Shown here in pieces: positions 37,057 through 45,605 of a stretch of 64,000 nucleotides of DNA. The stretch's first letter is position 1. Every line of letters begins with the position of its first letter. Made by a program: the position numbers and the translations under genes. This stretch comes from Bradyrhizobium glycinis (GTDB lineage Bacteria; Pseudomonadota; Alphaproteobacteria; Rhizobiales; Xanthobacteraceae). Location of the stretch: contig NZ_JACCHQ010000008.1 of the NCBI RefSeq assembly GCF_016031655.1, forward strand, positions 1 through 64,000, given 5' to 3'. The notes under the pieces are model-generated. The model saw only the letters and a list, made by a program, of their open reading frames with translations, did no database searches and had not been told where the DNA came from.

Positions 37057-38415
37057 TTATTTCCGCACGCAGATCACGCGCACGACCGCGGCCTTTGCAT
37101 CGGTCGACGTGCCATTCGCGGCGACACCGTTCGCCTTCAGGAATCCGCGCACCGCCTCTGCCGAGACCATCAAAGCCTGTGACGCCGGTACCGATGTCGC
37201 AGGTCCTGCGACCATGGCCGGCTTCAGCAGCGCGATGCCGGCGAACTTGCCGTCGGCGTCCACGGTCGGGCTGCCGGAGAAGCCGACCGCCGGCGGCGGC
37301 GAGAGTGCGGAATTGCTGCTCGTCACCGGTGCCAGCGCGGCCTTGAGGCTCGACACGGCGGCCGCGCCGCCCTGGCTTTGCGGATCGGCGATGCCGACGA
37401 CATCGACATTGGTCTTCGCGGTCCCGCCGGCGAGGCTGAGCGGCTTCAGGCCGCGCGCGCCGTAGACGTGCAGCAGCGCGAGATCGTGCTCCTTGTCCTC
37501 GGCGAGACGGTCGGCGCTGCCATGGCCGGCGATCGTGATCGCGAGGCAGCCATCGGTGACGAGACGGTCCGTGACGATCGCGCCGTCCTCGCTGACGACG
37601 AGGCCGGTGCCGTATTCCACGGTCTTGCGTGGCGGCGGCCCGGCCAGCGGTCCCGACGGAAACGCGTTGAACGCGCTCGACATCGCGATCACGACCGGCT
37701 CGACGATGTTCTCTGTTGCCTGGTCGTAGAGGATCGTCATGGTGCGGACCTCGTCGCCCTTGAAGGTGCCGCGGACGTAGAACTTCTTCAGGCCCTGCAA
37801 GCCCGACAGCACGAAGAAGTCGGGCTTCACCACGGTGTAATCGACCTTGCGTCCGGACGGCTCCTTCTCGAGCTCGGCGAGCTTTGCCGAGGTCGGATTC
37901 GTCTCCTTGCGGCGGCTGAGAATCACCTGCACCGTCCCGGTCGGCGAGGTCCATTTCGAGCCGTTGGCATCGCTGGCCTGCTGCGGCACCAGCTTGCCGG
38001 GAATGCCGAGCCGGGCGCCGCTGGTCGGCTCCGTCACGATCTTCCAGCCGACGCTCTCCTGCTTCTTTCGCGCCGTCTCGGCGAGCCCGGCGCGCTCCTG
38101 CGGATTGAGCACGCCGGTCGGCTTGCCGCCCTTGGCCTTCTGGTATTCCTTGATGGCGTTGACCATGCGATCGCTGACGTCGCCGGTGATGGCGCCGTTG
38201 TACTGGCCGGCCCAGGCGAGGTCGGACTGCAGCGCCAGCCGCTCCGCTTTGGCCATGGCATCGGCGGTCGCCGACGGCGTCTGCATTGCGGGAGGCTGGA
38301 CCGGGACGGTCTGCACCGTTTTCGGCTTGGTGCCGGCGACTTGCGACGTCGTCATCTGGGCGTTCGCGCCCGTGGCGGCTGCAAACACCAAGGTTGCCGC
38401 AAGCATCGATCTCAT
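37057..38415 (-). CDS. Secreted peptidoglycan-binding, trypsin-like protein with a degenerate triad
   Basis: The 452-residue product starts with a signal peptide, MRSMLAATLVFAAATGANA, cut before QMTT. A region near residues 65-110 (WAGQYNGAITGDVSDRMVNA, EYQKAKGGKPTG) resembles a peptidoglycan-binding repeat. The C-terminal half has a trypsin/DegP-like fold: YGTGLVVSEDGAIVTDRLV, DLALLHVYGARG and VGFSGSPTVDADGKFAGI. The Asp and the nucleophile Ser of GxSGSP are present, but where the His normally sits (TNAHVV) the sequence is TDRLVT, so the triad looks incomplete. I chose the ATG at 38415 over the frame from 38493, since it gives a clean signal peptide. Function is unknown. Confidence 0.7.
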   Translation of the reverse strand: MRSMLAATLVFAAATGANAQMTTSQVAGTKPKTVQTVPVQPPAMQTPSATADAMAKAERLALQSDLAWAGQYNGAITGDVSDRMVNAIKEYQKAKGGKPTGVLNPQERAGLAETARKKQESVGWKIVTEPTSGARLGIPGKLVPQQASDANGSKWTSPTGTVQVILSRRKETNPTSAKLAELEKEPSGRKVDYTVVKPDFFVLSGLQGLKKFYVRGTFKGDEVRTMTILYDQATENIVEPVVIAMSSAFNAFPSGPLAGPPPRKTVEYGTGLVVSEDGAIVTDRLVTDGCLAITIAGHGSADRLAEDKEHDLALLHVYGARGLKPLSLAGGTAKTNVDVVGIADPQSQGGAAAVSSLKAALAPVTSSNSALSPPPAVGFSGSPTVDADGKFAGIALLKPAMVAGPATSVPASQALMVSAEAVRGFLKANGVAANGTSTDAKAAVVRVICVRK

Positions 38416-38533
38416 GACAAATCCAGCCAGCCCATTGAACGTCAAGACATTGAAAAGCGTGCCATTGAAGCACATCTCGTTGGTCGCGAACAACGTAGGG
38501 GTGGTTCAGGTGGCGTAGAGGCCGCGACCTTGG

Positions 38534-38647
38534 GTCCTCATCCTGAGGAGCGGCCCTGAGGCCGCGTCTCGAAGGATGGCCGCAGGCGATATCGGGGCCT
38601 TCATGGTTCGAGACGCGCGTACCGCGCTCCTCACCATGAGGGGTGAG
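38534..38647. repeat. Family F palindromic repeat (CCTCATCCTGAGGAG)
   Basis: GGTCCTCATCCTGAGGAGCG and GTCTCGAAGGATGGCC at the left face GGTTCGAGACGCGCG and CGCTCCTCACCATGAGGGG at the right. It fills the gap between the protease-like gene and moeB. Confidence 0.65.
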
Positions 38648-38661
38648 AGGAACGAAAGACG

Positions 38662-39465
38662 ATGCTGAGCCCGGACGAACTCGAACGCTATGCCCGCCAC
38701 ATCGTCCTGCGCGACGTCGGCGGTCCCGGCCAGGCCGCGCTGAAGCGGGCCTCGGTGCTGGTGATCGGCGCCGGCGGGCTCGGCGCGCCCGCGCTGATGT
38801 ATCTGGCGGCCGCCGGCGTCGGCACGCTCGGCGTGGTCGACGACGACGTGGTGTCGCTGAGCAACCTGCAGCGCCAGGTGATCCATACGACGCCCGACAT
38901 CGGCCGGCACAAGGTCGAGAGTGCGGCCGAGCGGATCGCGGCGCTCAACCCGCATGTCCGCTTCGTCGGCCATGCCACCTGGCTCAACGCCGACAATGCG
39001 CTCGGCCTGATCGGCGATTACGACCTCGTGCTCGACGGCTCCGACAATTTCTCAACGCGTTATCTCGTCTCCGACGCCTGCTTCTTCGCCAAGCGGCCGC
39101 TGATCACCGCGGCGCTCGGCACCTTCGACGGCTCGCTCACCACCATCCGGGCGCATGAGACCAACGAGCAGGGCGAGTTCAATCCGACCTATCGCTGCCT
39201 GTTTCCGGAAGCGCCGCCGCCCGGCACCGTGCCGGCCTGTGCGGAAGCCGGGGTGATGGGCGCATTGGCGGGCGTGCTCGGCTCGATGATGGCGCTGGAG
39301 GCGATCCGCGAGATCGTCGGCTTCGGCGACGGCCTCGTCGGCCGCCTCCTGATGATCGATGCGCGTGCGATGCGCTTCGAGACGCTGCGCTATGCGCGCG
39401 ATCCCGCCAATCCGCTCAACGGCGACGGGCCCGTGTTCGAGGATCTCAGCGTCCATCGCGCGTAG
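38662..39465 (+). CDS. moeB: HesA/MoeB/ThiF-family adenylyltransferase
   Basis: The 267-residue protein adenylates the C-terminal Gly of a sulfur-carrier protein such as MoaD or ThiS. It has RYARHIVLRDVGGPGQAAL, the nucleotide loop VLVIGAGGLGAPALMYLAA, the DDDVVSLSNLQRQVIH segment with catalytic Asp/Arg, and VLDGSDNFSTRYLVSDAC. YRCLFPEAPPPG and ACAEAGVMGALAGVLGS cover the catalytic-Cys region. The first CxxC partner of the usual zinc site is not obvious (one Cys in YRCLF). MoeB versus ThiF cannot be settled from this locus, since no moaD or thiS is adjacent. Confidence 0.85.
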   Translation: MLSPDELERYARHIVLRDVGGPGQAALKRASVLVIGAGGLGAPALMYLAAAGVGTLGVVDDDVVSLSNLQRQVIHTTPDIGRHKVESAAERIAALNPHVRFVGHATWLNADNALGLIGDYDLVLDGSDNFSTRYLVSDACFFAKRPLITAALGTFDGSLTTIRAHETNEQGEFNPTYRCLFPEAPPPGTVPACAEAGVMGALAGVLGSMMALEAIREIVGFGDGLVGRLLMIDARAMRFETLRYARDPANPLNGDGPVFEDLSVHRA

Positions 39466-39561
39466 GCGCGGGGCACGAAAATAGACACTTGTAAGCGTCT
39501 CCGTTCGTGATTGAATTCGCCTCGCCGCAAGGCGAATGGAAATTTCAGATTGGAGATTGCT

Positions 39562-39837
39562 ATGAAGTACATCTCAAGCTGGAAATTACCGCCGAATTTG
39601 ATCGACTCCGCCATCGAAAAGTTTCTGAAGACCGGGGGGGTGCCACCGGAAGGCGTGAAGATGCTCGGCCGCTGGCACGGAATGAACGGGACGGGCTTTG
39701 CCATTTCGGAGAGCAACGACCCGAAGGCCATGTATCAATGGTATGCCCAATGGGCCAACGTGATGGAGATCACCGTGACTCCGTGCGTTGAAGACGCCGA
39801 AGCCGGCCCGATCCTGGCCGCGTTGGCGAAGCACTGA
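39562..39837 (+). CDS. DUF3303 family small protein
   Basis: The 91-residue protein begins MKYISSWKLPPNLIDSAIEKF and has PPEGVKMLGRWHGMNGTGFA and YQWYAQWANVMEITVTP, the pattern of DUF3303 (a dimeric alpha/beta barrel-like family). No function is known. A GGAG site 7 bases before the ATG at 39562 fixes the start; the frame upstream has only a TTG. It is convergent with the dehydrogenase gene. Confidence 0.8.
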   Translation: MKYISSWKLPPNLIDSAIEKFLKTGGVPPEGVKMLGRWHGMNGTGFAISESNDPKAMYQWYAQWANVMEITVTPCVEDAEAGPILAALAKH

Positions 39838-39906
39838 CTGGCTCGGAGCGGTCGTCGTACGCTGCGGCCGCTCCGCTCAATCTACAAAGCCTCGGCGAGC
39901 GGCGCC

Positions 39907-40908
39907 TTACAGCATGCTAGGCAGCACGCGATCCGGCGGCTTGTGGGCATCGAGGAAGGTGCGGATGTTGATGATCACCTTCTCGCCCATCTCGACGCGG
40001 CCTTCGATCGTGGCCGAGCCCATATGTGGCAGCAGCGTGACCTTGCCGGCCCTGGCGAGCCGCACCAGCTTCGGATTGACCGCGGGCTCGTGCTCGTAGA
40101 CGTCGAGGCCGGCGCCGCCGATCTCGCCGCCTTCGATCAGCTTGATCAGCGTGTCCTCGTCGGTGACCTCGCCGCGCGCGGTGTTGACGATATAGGCGTC
40201 CCTGCGGATCAGCTTCAGCCGCCGCGCCGAGAGCAGGTGATAGGTCGCCGGCGTGTGCGGACAATTCACTGAGATGATGTCCATCCGCGCCAGCATCTGG
40301 TCGAGGCTTTCCCAATAAGTCGCCCCTAGCTCCTCGGCGATCACGGGGGCGACGGGACGGCGGTTGTGATAGTGGATCTGCAGGCCGAAGGCGCGGGCGC
40401 GGCGCGCCACCGCCTGGCCGATGCGGCCCATGCCGATGATGCCGAGACGTTTTCCCCCGATACGGTGGCCGAGCATCCAGGTCGGCGACCAGCCGGCCCA
40501 GGGCTTGCCTTCGGTCAGGATCGAGGCGCCTTCGATCATCCGCCGCGGCACCGCCAGGATCAGCGCCATGGTCATGTCGGCGGTGTCTTCGGTCAGGACC
40601 TTCGGCGTGTTGGTGACGGTGATGCCGCGGGCATGGGCGGCTGCGACATCGATATTGTCGACGCCATTGCCGAAATTTGCGATCAGGCGGAGCTTGCAGT
40701 CGGGCTGGTTCACCACCTCGGCGCTGATGTGATCGGTCACGGTCGGAACCAGCACGTCGGCGGTGCGGGCGGCTTCCGCGATCTGCTCGGGCGACATCGG
40801 CGTGTCGTCGAGATTGATCCGCGCATCGAACAATTCGCGCATCCGCGTCTCGATCGAATCCGGCAGCTTGCGCGTCACCACGACGAGGGGCTTTTTCTTC
40901 ACCGACAT
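39907..40908 (-). CDS. D-2-hydroxyacid dehydrogenase (glyoxylate/hydroxypyruvate reductase type)
   Basis: The 333-residue NAD(P)-dependent enzyme has the nucleotide loop LGIIGMGRIGQAVARRARAF and the catalytic Arg in YIVNTARGEVTDEDTL. The Glu lies in GLDVYEHEP and the His in TLLPHMGSATIEGR. The N-terminus KPLVVVTRKLPDSIETRM and ANFGNGVDNIDVAAAHARGI fit glyoxylate reductase / D-glycerate dehydrogenase; a phosphoglycerate dehydrogenase is less likely because the ACT domain is missing. It stands alone between DUF3303 and a 322-base gap. Confidence 0.88.
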   Translation of the reverse strand: MSVKKKPLVVVTRKLPDSIETRMRELFDARINLDDTPMSPEQIAEAARTADVLVPTVTDHISAEVVNQPDCKLRLIANFGNGVDNIDVAAAHARGITVTNTPKVLTEDTADMTMALILAVPRRMIEGASILTEGKPWAGWSPTWMLGHRIGGKRLGIIGMGRIGQAVARRARAFGLQIHYHNRRPVAPVIAEELGATYWESLDQMLARMDIISVNCPHTPATYHLLSARRLKLIRRDAYIVNTARGEVTDEDTLIKLIEGGEIGGAGLDVYEHEPAVNPKLVRLARAGKVTLLPHMGSATIEGRVEMGEKVIINIRTFLDAHKPPDRVLPSML

Positions 40909-41230
40909 GTCCTGCTCTCATGAGGCGTCGCAGGCCGCCTCTGTCGCCAAAGGCCGGTCGTTGAGGCCTCATTAACCCGGTTGTTCGACACTGCCCTTGC
41001 CGTGTCCGTCCCCGGCGTTTCCTCCAAGCTCACCCGACATTTCCGGCCGGAAAATCGGGGCCAATTGGTTGCTCAAGTGCCCGTTCTCTCTAGCAGAAGG
41101 CCGGGCCAAGACAAGAACCACGGCTTAAGGCTTGGAACCCGCGTGGGGCGGGCAGAAGGGGCAGGCGCGGCAGGGTTTTGGAATTTGGGGTGAGGGCCCG
41201 GTCTGCCGGGTCTTCGAAGGAGACGGGTTG
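40909..41230. other. 322-base gap, no feature recognised
   Basis: Lies between the dehydrogenase and the SH3-domain gene, which are divergent, so both promoters should be here. I see no strong palindrome, terminator or open frame with coding character. Confidence 0.4.
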
Positions 41231-41761
41231 ATGGCGTTGGGGCGTTTTTGTTCGGTGATGGCGCTCGTTTGCACCTGGTTGAGCGCCTCGGTCGGCCCCG
41301 CGCATGCGGCGAAGGACAACACCCCGCAGACCACCAGCGGCCTGCCGGTGCCGCGCTATGTCAGCCTCAAATCGGATCACGTGAACGTCCGCGCCGGCCC
41401 GACCAAGGACAATGACGTCGCCTGGGTCTACACCCGCGCCGGCCTGCCGGTCGAAATTACCGCCGAGTTCGAGAACTGGCGCCGGGTGCGCGATTCCGAA
41501 GGCGCCGAGGGCTGGGTCTATCACTCGCTGCTGTCGGGCCGCCGCACTGCGGTCGTCACCATGAAGCACAAGGACGACCTCGCCCCGATCTATGACCGGC
41601 CCGATCCCGACAGTGCGGTTGCGGCCAAGCTCCAGGCCGGCGTCGTCACCCAGGTCAAGAAATGCACGGCAGGCTGGTGCCGCGTCATCGGCAATGGCTT
41701 CGACGGCTGGATCCAGCAGGAGCGCCTCTGGGGCGTCTACGCCGACGAGCAGGTCAACTGA
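41231..41761 (+). CDS. Secreted bacterial SH3-domain protein
   Basis: The 176-residue protein has a signal peptide (MALGRFCSVMALVCTWLSAS through GPAHA) and two SH3b-like domains. The first is around LKSDHVNVRAGPTKDNDVAW and GWVYHSLLSGRR, the second around DDLAPIYDRPDPDSAVAAKL and CTAGWCRVIGNGFDGWIQQ. Such periplasmic proteins often bind the cell wall. I used the ATG at 41231 after AAGGAGA; the frame from 41132 has no ribosome site and would bury the signal peptide. Confidence 0.82.
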   Translation: MALGRFCSVMALVCTWLSASVGPAHAAKDNTPQTTSGLPVPRYVSLKSDHVNVRAGPTKDNDVAWVYTRAGLPVEITAEFENWRRVRDSEGAEGWVYHSLLSGRRTAVVTMKHKDDLAPIYDRPDPDSAVAAKLQAGVVTQVKKCTAGWCRVIGNGFDGWIQQERLWGVYADEQVN

Positions 41762-41770
41762 CGCCGATAC

Positions 41771-41896
41771 GCGTCATCCCGAAGCGATGCGCAGCATCGA
41801 GCCCGGGATCTCGAGATTTCCGGGTCTGGTCCTTCGGACCAGCCCGGAATGACGGTGCAAACTAGAATGGCCGGGACAAGCCCGGCCATGATGACG
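41771..41896. repeat. Family E-like palindromic repeats between the SH3 gene and irr
   Basis: GCGTCATCCCGAAGCGATG and GAGCCCGGGATCTCGAGATT face TCCGGGTCTGGTCC and CAGCCCGGAATGACGG (41771-41855). A shorter GCCGGGACAAGCCCGGCCAT follows at 41870-41890. They separate two convergent genes and may help terminate both. Confidence 0.6.
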
Positions 41897-41920
41897 AATT
41901 CAGCAGTTCTACACTGATGG

Positions 41921-42409
41921 TCAGCGCTTCTTGCGCAGGCGCACGACCATGTCGATGCGGGAGATCTCGTAGCCCTCGGGCACCTCCGGCATCTTGGACA
42001 GCGCCAGATGCGGATCCTCGATGTCGACCAGCTCGTGGCTGTTCTCGAGATAGTAATGGTGGTGGGTGGTCACGTTGGTGTCGAAATAGGTCTTGGTGCC
42101 GTCGACGCTGACCTGGCGCAGCAGGCCGGCATCGGTGAGCTGGTTCAGCGTGTTGTAGACGGTGGCCAACGACACCGGGACCTTGGCGAGGGTGGCCTCC
42201 TCGTAGAGCATTTCAGCCGTGAGGTGGCGTGCGCCCTTGCCGAACAGCAGCCAGCCCAGCGCCATGCGCTGGCGCGTCGGCCGCAACCCTGCGGACTGCA
42301 GCATCTCGTTGACGTCGTGCCAGGGACACCCGGTCAGGGCCGGCTGGCGGCCGGACAGGAGGGCCGCGGCATGGTCGTCGTCGTGTTGGGACGCGATATT
42401 CTCGTTCAT
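41921..42409 (-). CDS. irr: Iron response regulator Irr (Fur family) with heme motif
   Basis: The 162-residue regulator controls iron and heme genes in Rhizobiales. It has the heme regulatory motif ALTGCPWHDVNE with Cys28-Pro29, through which heme triggers degradation in Bradyrhizobium japonicum, and a second heme site VTTHHHYYLENSHEL. The winged-helix region is GLRPTRQRMALGWLLF to VPVSLATVYNTLNQLTDAG. I chose the ATG at 42409 because it gives the known length of about 163; the GTG at 42427 would add six residues. It is divergent from fabA. A good promoter lies at 42449-42477. Confidence 0.95.
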   Translation of the reverse strand: MNENIASQHDDDHAAALLSGRQPALTGCPWHDVNEMLQSAGLRPTRQRMALGWLLFGKGARHLTAEMLYEEATLAKVPVSLATVYNTLNQLTDAGLLRQVSVDGTKTYFDTNVTTHHHYYLENSHELVDIEDPHLALSKMPEVPEGYEISRIDMVVRLRKKR

Positions 42410-42448
42410 TTCCAAGATTTCGGGCACGCGTGAACAATATCTCTTTGC

Positions 42449-42477
42449 AATATAAGAACAGAAAGATGCAGATGCAA
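42449..42477 (-). promoter_or_regulatory. Probable irr promoter
   Basis: On the minus strand TTGCAT (42477-42472) is followed by a 17-base spacer and TATATT (42454-42449). The predicted transcript starts near 42442, about 33 bases before the irr ATG. The region is clearly AT-rich compared with its surroundings. Confidence 0.65.
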
Positions 42478-42487
42478 GTTTCTCGCA

Positions 42488-42504
42488 ACTAGAGAGGTTC
42501 TAAT
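42488..42504. promoter_or_regulatory. ICE-like imperfect palindrome upstream of the irr -35
   Basis: ACTAGAGAGGTTCTAAT (minus strand ATTAGAACCTCTCTAGT) has TAGA and TCTA arms around GAGGT and resembles the iron control element bound by Irr. It sits about 10 bases upstream of the irr -35, between irr and fabA. The match is partial, so this is tentative. Confidence 0.3.
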
Positions 42505-42762
42505 CAGACTTGGAACCGGCTGGGGAGCGCGTCATTTTACCTTCATCTCTGCGCTTTGCCACCCGAAATGGCCTGTGTTAGAGAGCGCGCGGTTCCGCTT
42601 AGCCGATTTTGGCGCAGCCGGGCATGGAGGCCCGGTCGGCAGTCCATGCGAAGCTTGCGCAAGTCGCGGCCGGCGGTGGCAATTGGCGTTGCTGTCCGAT
42701 CGAGACGGGGCCCATTTTTGCCAGGAACGCCGCTCAATCGGGATTTGAACAGAGGCTCGTGA

Positions 42763-43284
42763 ATGCTGAACAGGCGCAACGGTTACGACTACGAAGATCT
42801 GCTGGCCTGTGCCCGCGGCGAGATGTTCGGCCCAGGCAATGCCCAGCTGCCGCTGCCGCCGATGCTGATGTTCGACCGCATCACCGACATCAACGACAAT
42901 GGCGGTGAGTTCGGCAAGGGCCTGGTGCGCGCCGAGCTCGACGTGAAGCCCGACCTCTGGTTCTTCGGCTGCCACTTCAAGAACGATCCCGTCATGCCCG
43001 GCTGCCTCGGCCTCGATGCGCTGTGGCAGATGGTCGGCTTTTACCTCGGCTGGACCGGGGGCGAAGGCCGCGGCCGGGCTCTTGGCCTGAGCGAGCTCAA
43101 GTTCAGCGGCCAGGTGCTGCCGGAAGCGCGCAAGGTTGTGTACAACGTCGATATCAAGCGCGTGATGCGTTCGAAGCTGGTGCTCGGCATCGCCGACGGG
43201 TGGCTTTCGGTCGATGACCAGATTATTTATCGCGCCAAGGATCTGAAGGTCGGCCTGTTCAAGCAGGGCACGAGCCTGGGCTGA
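42763..43284 (+). CDS. fabA: 3-hydroxyacyl-ACP dehydratase/isomerase FabA
   Basis: The 173-residue hot-dog-fold enzyme dehydrates 3-hydroxydecanoyl-ACP and isomerises the product, the branch point to unsaturated fatty acids. The catalytic His is in [20 protein letters not shown], with the Asp-containing [35 protein letters not shown] is typical of FabA rather than FabZ. It heads the fabA-fabB-fabI group, a standard rhizobial arrangement. Confidence 0.97.
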   Translation: MLNRRNGYDYEDLLACARGEMFGPGNAQLPLPPMLMFDRITDINDNGGEFGKGLVRAELDVKPDLWFFGCHFKNDPVMPGCLGLDALWQMVGFYLGWTGGEGRGRALGLSELKFSGQVLPEARKVVYNVDIKRVMRSKLVLGIADGWLSVDDQIIYRAKDLKVGLFKQGTSLG

Positions 43285-43322
43285 GCGCATCACCAGAAGA
43301 CAACGATTGAGGCGAGGCTGTC

Positions 43323-44546
43323 ATGAGGCGGGTTGTGGTCACCGGGATGGGCATCGTCTCGTCGATCGGAAACAACACCCAGGAAGTGCTTGCGAGCCTT
43401 CACGAGGCGAAGTCGGGCATTTCGCGGGCTGAGAAATATGCCGAGCTCGGCTTCCGTTCGCAGGTGCAAGGCGAGCCGTCGCTCGATCCGTCGACGGTGG
43501 TCGACCGCCGCGCGATGCGCTTCCTCGGCCAGGGCGCGGCGTGGAATCACATCGCGATGGAGCAGGCGATCCAGGATTCCGGCCTGTCGCCCGACGAAGT
43601 CTCCAACATCCGCACCGGCATCATCATGGGCTCCGGCGGTCCGTCGGCGCGCACCATCGTCGAAGCCGCCGACATCACCCGCTCCAAGGGCCCGAAGCGC
43701 GTCGGCCCGTTCGCGGTGCCGAAGGCGATGTCCTCGACGGCGTCCGCGACGCTCGCGACCTGGTTCAAGATCAAGGGCGTGAACTATTCGATCTCCTCGG
43801 CCTGCGCGACCTCGAACCATTGCGTCGGCAATGCCTATGAGACCATCCAGATCGGCAAGCAGGACGTCATCTTCGCCGGCGGCTGCGAGGAACTGGACTG
43901 GTCGCTGTCGGTGCTGTTCGACGCCATGGGCGCGATGTCCTCGAAGTACAACGACACGCCGGCCACGGCCTCGCGTCCCTACGATCTCAATCGCGACGGC
44001 TTCGTCATCGCCGGCGGCGCCGGCGTGCTGGTGCTGGAAGAGCTCGAGCATGCCAAGGCGCGTGGCGCGCGCATCTATGGCGAGGTCGTCGGCTATGGCG
44101 CGACCTCGGACGGCCACGACATGGTGGCGCCGTCGGGCGAAGGCGCCGAGCGCTGCATGCGCATGGCGATGTCGACGGTGAAGACCAAGGTCGACTACAT
44201 CAACCCCCACGCGACCTCGACGCCGGCCGGCGATCCGCCGGAGATCGAGGCGATCCGAAAGGTGTTCGGCGTCGGCGAGAAGTGCCCGCCGATCTCGGCG
44301 ACCAAGGCGCTGACCGGCCACTCGCTCGGCGCCACCGGCGTGCAGGAAGCGATCTATTCGCTGCTGATGATGAACAACGGCTTCATCTGCGAGAGCGCGC
44401 ATATCCAGGAGCTCGACCCCGTGTTCGCCGACATGCCGATCGTGCGCAAGCGTATCGACAACGCCAAGATCGGCACCGTGCTGTCGAACTCCTTCGGCTT
44501 CGGCGGCACCAACGCCACGCTGGTGTTCAGCCGGCTGGATGCGTGA
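43323..44546 (+). CDS. fabB: 3-oxoacyl-ACP synthase I (FabB)
   Basis: The 407-residue condensing enzyme elongates acyl-ACP and is needed with FabA for unsaturated fatty acids. The nucleophilic Cys is in [17 protein letters not shown], the two His are in [15 protein letters not shown] and [18 protein letters not shown], and the C-terminus shows [16 protein letters not shown]. It lies 38 bases after fabA, so the pair is probably co-transcribed. Confidence 0.97.
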   Translation: MRRVVVTGMGIVSSIGNNTQEVLASLHEAKSGISRAEKYAELGFRSQVQGEPSLDPSTVVDRRAMRFLGQGAAWNHIAMEQAIQDSGLSPDEVSNIRTGIIMGSGGPSARTIVEAADITRSKGPKRVGPFAVPKAMSSTASATLATWFKIKGVNYSISSACATSNHCVGNAYETIQIGKQDVIFAGGCEELDWSLSVLFDAMGAMSSKYNDTPATASRPYDLNRDGFVIAGGAGVLVLEELEHAKARGARIYGEVVGYGATSDGHDMVAPSGEGAERCMRMAMSTVKTKVDYINPHATSTPAGDPPEIEAIRKVFGVGEKCPPISATKALTGHSLGATGVQEAIYSLLMMNNGFICESAHIQELDPVFADMPIVRKRIDNAKIGTVLSNSFGFGGTNATLVFSRLDA

Positions 44547-44697
44547 TCTTGCTGCCGCGGTCGTGCCCTGCGAAAGCGGGGCATCCAGTACGCCGCGGCC
44601 GTTCGATCTAACTCGACCGTCTCTGGAATGCTGAATCGCCGGCCCAATGCGCAGTGCGCACAAGGCGGGCGATGACAGGGGAATTGTGGGAGCCACG

Positions 44698-45498
44698 ATG
44701 CAGGACTTGATGAAAGGCAAGCGCGGTCTGATCATGGGCATCGCCAATGATCATTCCATCGCCTGGGGCATGGCGCGGACGCTTCATGCCCACGGCGCCG
44801 AGCTTGCCTTCACCTTCCAGGGCGAGGCGCTCGGCAAGCGCGTCAAGCCGCTGGCGGAGCAGCTCGGCGTCGATCTCGTGCTGCCTTGCGACGTCGAGGA
44901 CATCGCCAGCGTCGATGCCACCTTCGCGGGGCTCCGCGAAAAGTGGGGCAAGCTCGACTTCGTCATCCACGCGATCGGCTTCGCCGACAAGAACGAGCTC
45001 AAGGGCCGCTATGCCGACACCAGCCGCGAGAACTTTTCGCGCACCATGGTGATCTCCTGCTTCTCGTTCACGGAGGTCGCAAAGCGCGCCGCCGAGCTGA
45101 TGACGGAAGGCGGCAGCATGGTCACGCTGACCTTCGGCGCATCGGAGCGCGCGATGCCGAACTACAACGTTATGGGCGTGGCCAAGGCGGCGCTGGAAGC
45201 CTCCGTGCGCTATCTCGCCGCCGATTTCGGACCGCGCGGCATCCGCGTCAATGCGATCTCCGCCGGCCCCATCCGCACGCTGGCCGGCTCCGGCATCGGC
45301 GAGGCGCGCGCGATGTTTGCCTTCATGCAGAAGCATTCGCCGCTTCGCCGCGGCGTCACGCTCGACGAACTCGGCGGCTCGGCGCTGTATCTGCTGTCCG
45401 ATCTCTCCGGCGGCGTGACCGGCGAGATCCATTATGTGGATTCCGGCTACAACGTCATCCTGATGCCGCGGCCGGACGATTTGAAGGCGTCGGAATAG
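44698..45498 (+). CDS. fabI: Enoyl-ACP reductase FabI
   Basis: The 266-residue NAD(P)H-dependent reductase completes each elongation round. It has KGKRGLIMGIANDHSIAWGM for the cofactor, AFTFQGEALGKRVKPLAEQL, DFVIHAIGFADKNELKG, and the catalytic Tyr and Lys in NYNVMGVAKAALEASV. The ATG at 44698 follows a GGGAG site; the frame opening at 44647 lacks one. It is the last gene of the fabA-fabB-fabI run and is followed by a palindromic repeat. Confidence 0.95.
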   Translation: MQDLMKGKRGLIMGIANDHSIAWGMARTLHAHGAELAFTFQGEALGKRVKPLAEQLGVDLVLPCDVEDIASVDATFAGLREKWGKLDFVIHAIGFADKNELKGRYADTSRENFSRTMVISCFSFTEVAKRAAELMTEGGSMVTLTFGASERAMPNYNVMGVAKAALEASVRYLAADFGPRGIRVNAISAGPIRTLAGSGIGEARAMFAFMQKHSPLRRGVTLDELGGSALYLLSDLSGGVTGEIHYVDSGYNVILMPRPDDLKASE

Positions 45499-45503
45499 GA
45501 CTC

Positions 45504-45596
45504 CGTAGGGTGGGCAAAGGCGCGCAAGCGACGTGCCCACGATCTCTCGATAATCGCGACCAAACGGTGGGCACGCTTCGCTTTGCCCACCCTACG
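45504..45596. repeat. Family D palindromic repeat (GTAGGGTGGGCAAAG)
   Basis: CGTAGGGTGGGCAAAGG at the left is the inverse complement of CTTTGCCCACCCTACG at the right, with inner CGTGCCCACG and CGGTGGGCACG. It lies between the convergent fabI and GST genes. Confidence 0.7.
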
Positions 45597-45605
45597 AGAG
45601 CCTGC

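Larger units (their letters stand above)
42410..42762. other. 353-base intergenic region between irr and fabA
   Basis: No gene is supported. Besides the irr promoter and ICE-like palindrome, the half nearer fabA is GC-rich; the fabA leader ends GAGGCTCGTG before the ATG. I did not find a clear fabA promoter. Confidence 0.4.

Noticed and set aside
36566..38473. 635-codon minus-strand frame overlapping the ParA and protease-like genes
   Set aside because: It is a different frame of both genes on the same strand, passing through a repeat; Arg-rich and without any motif.
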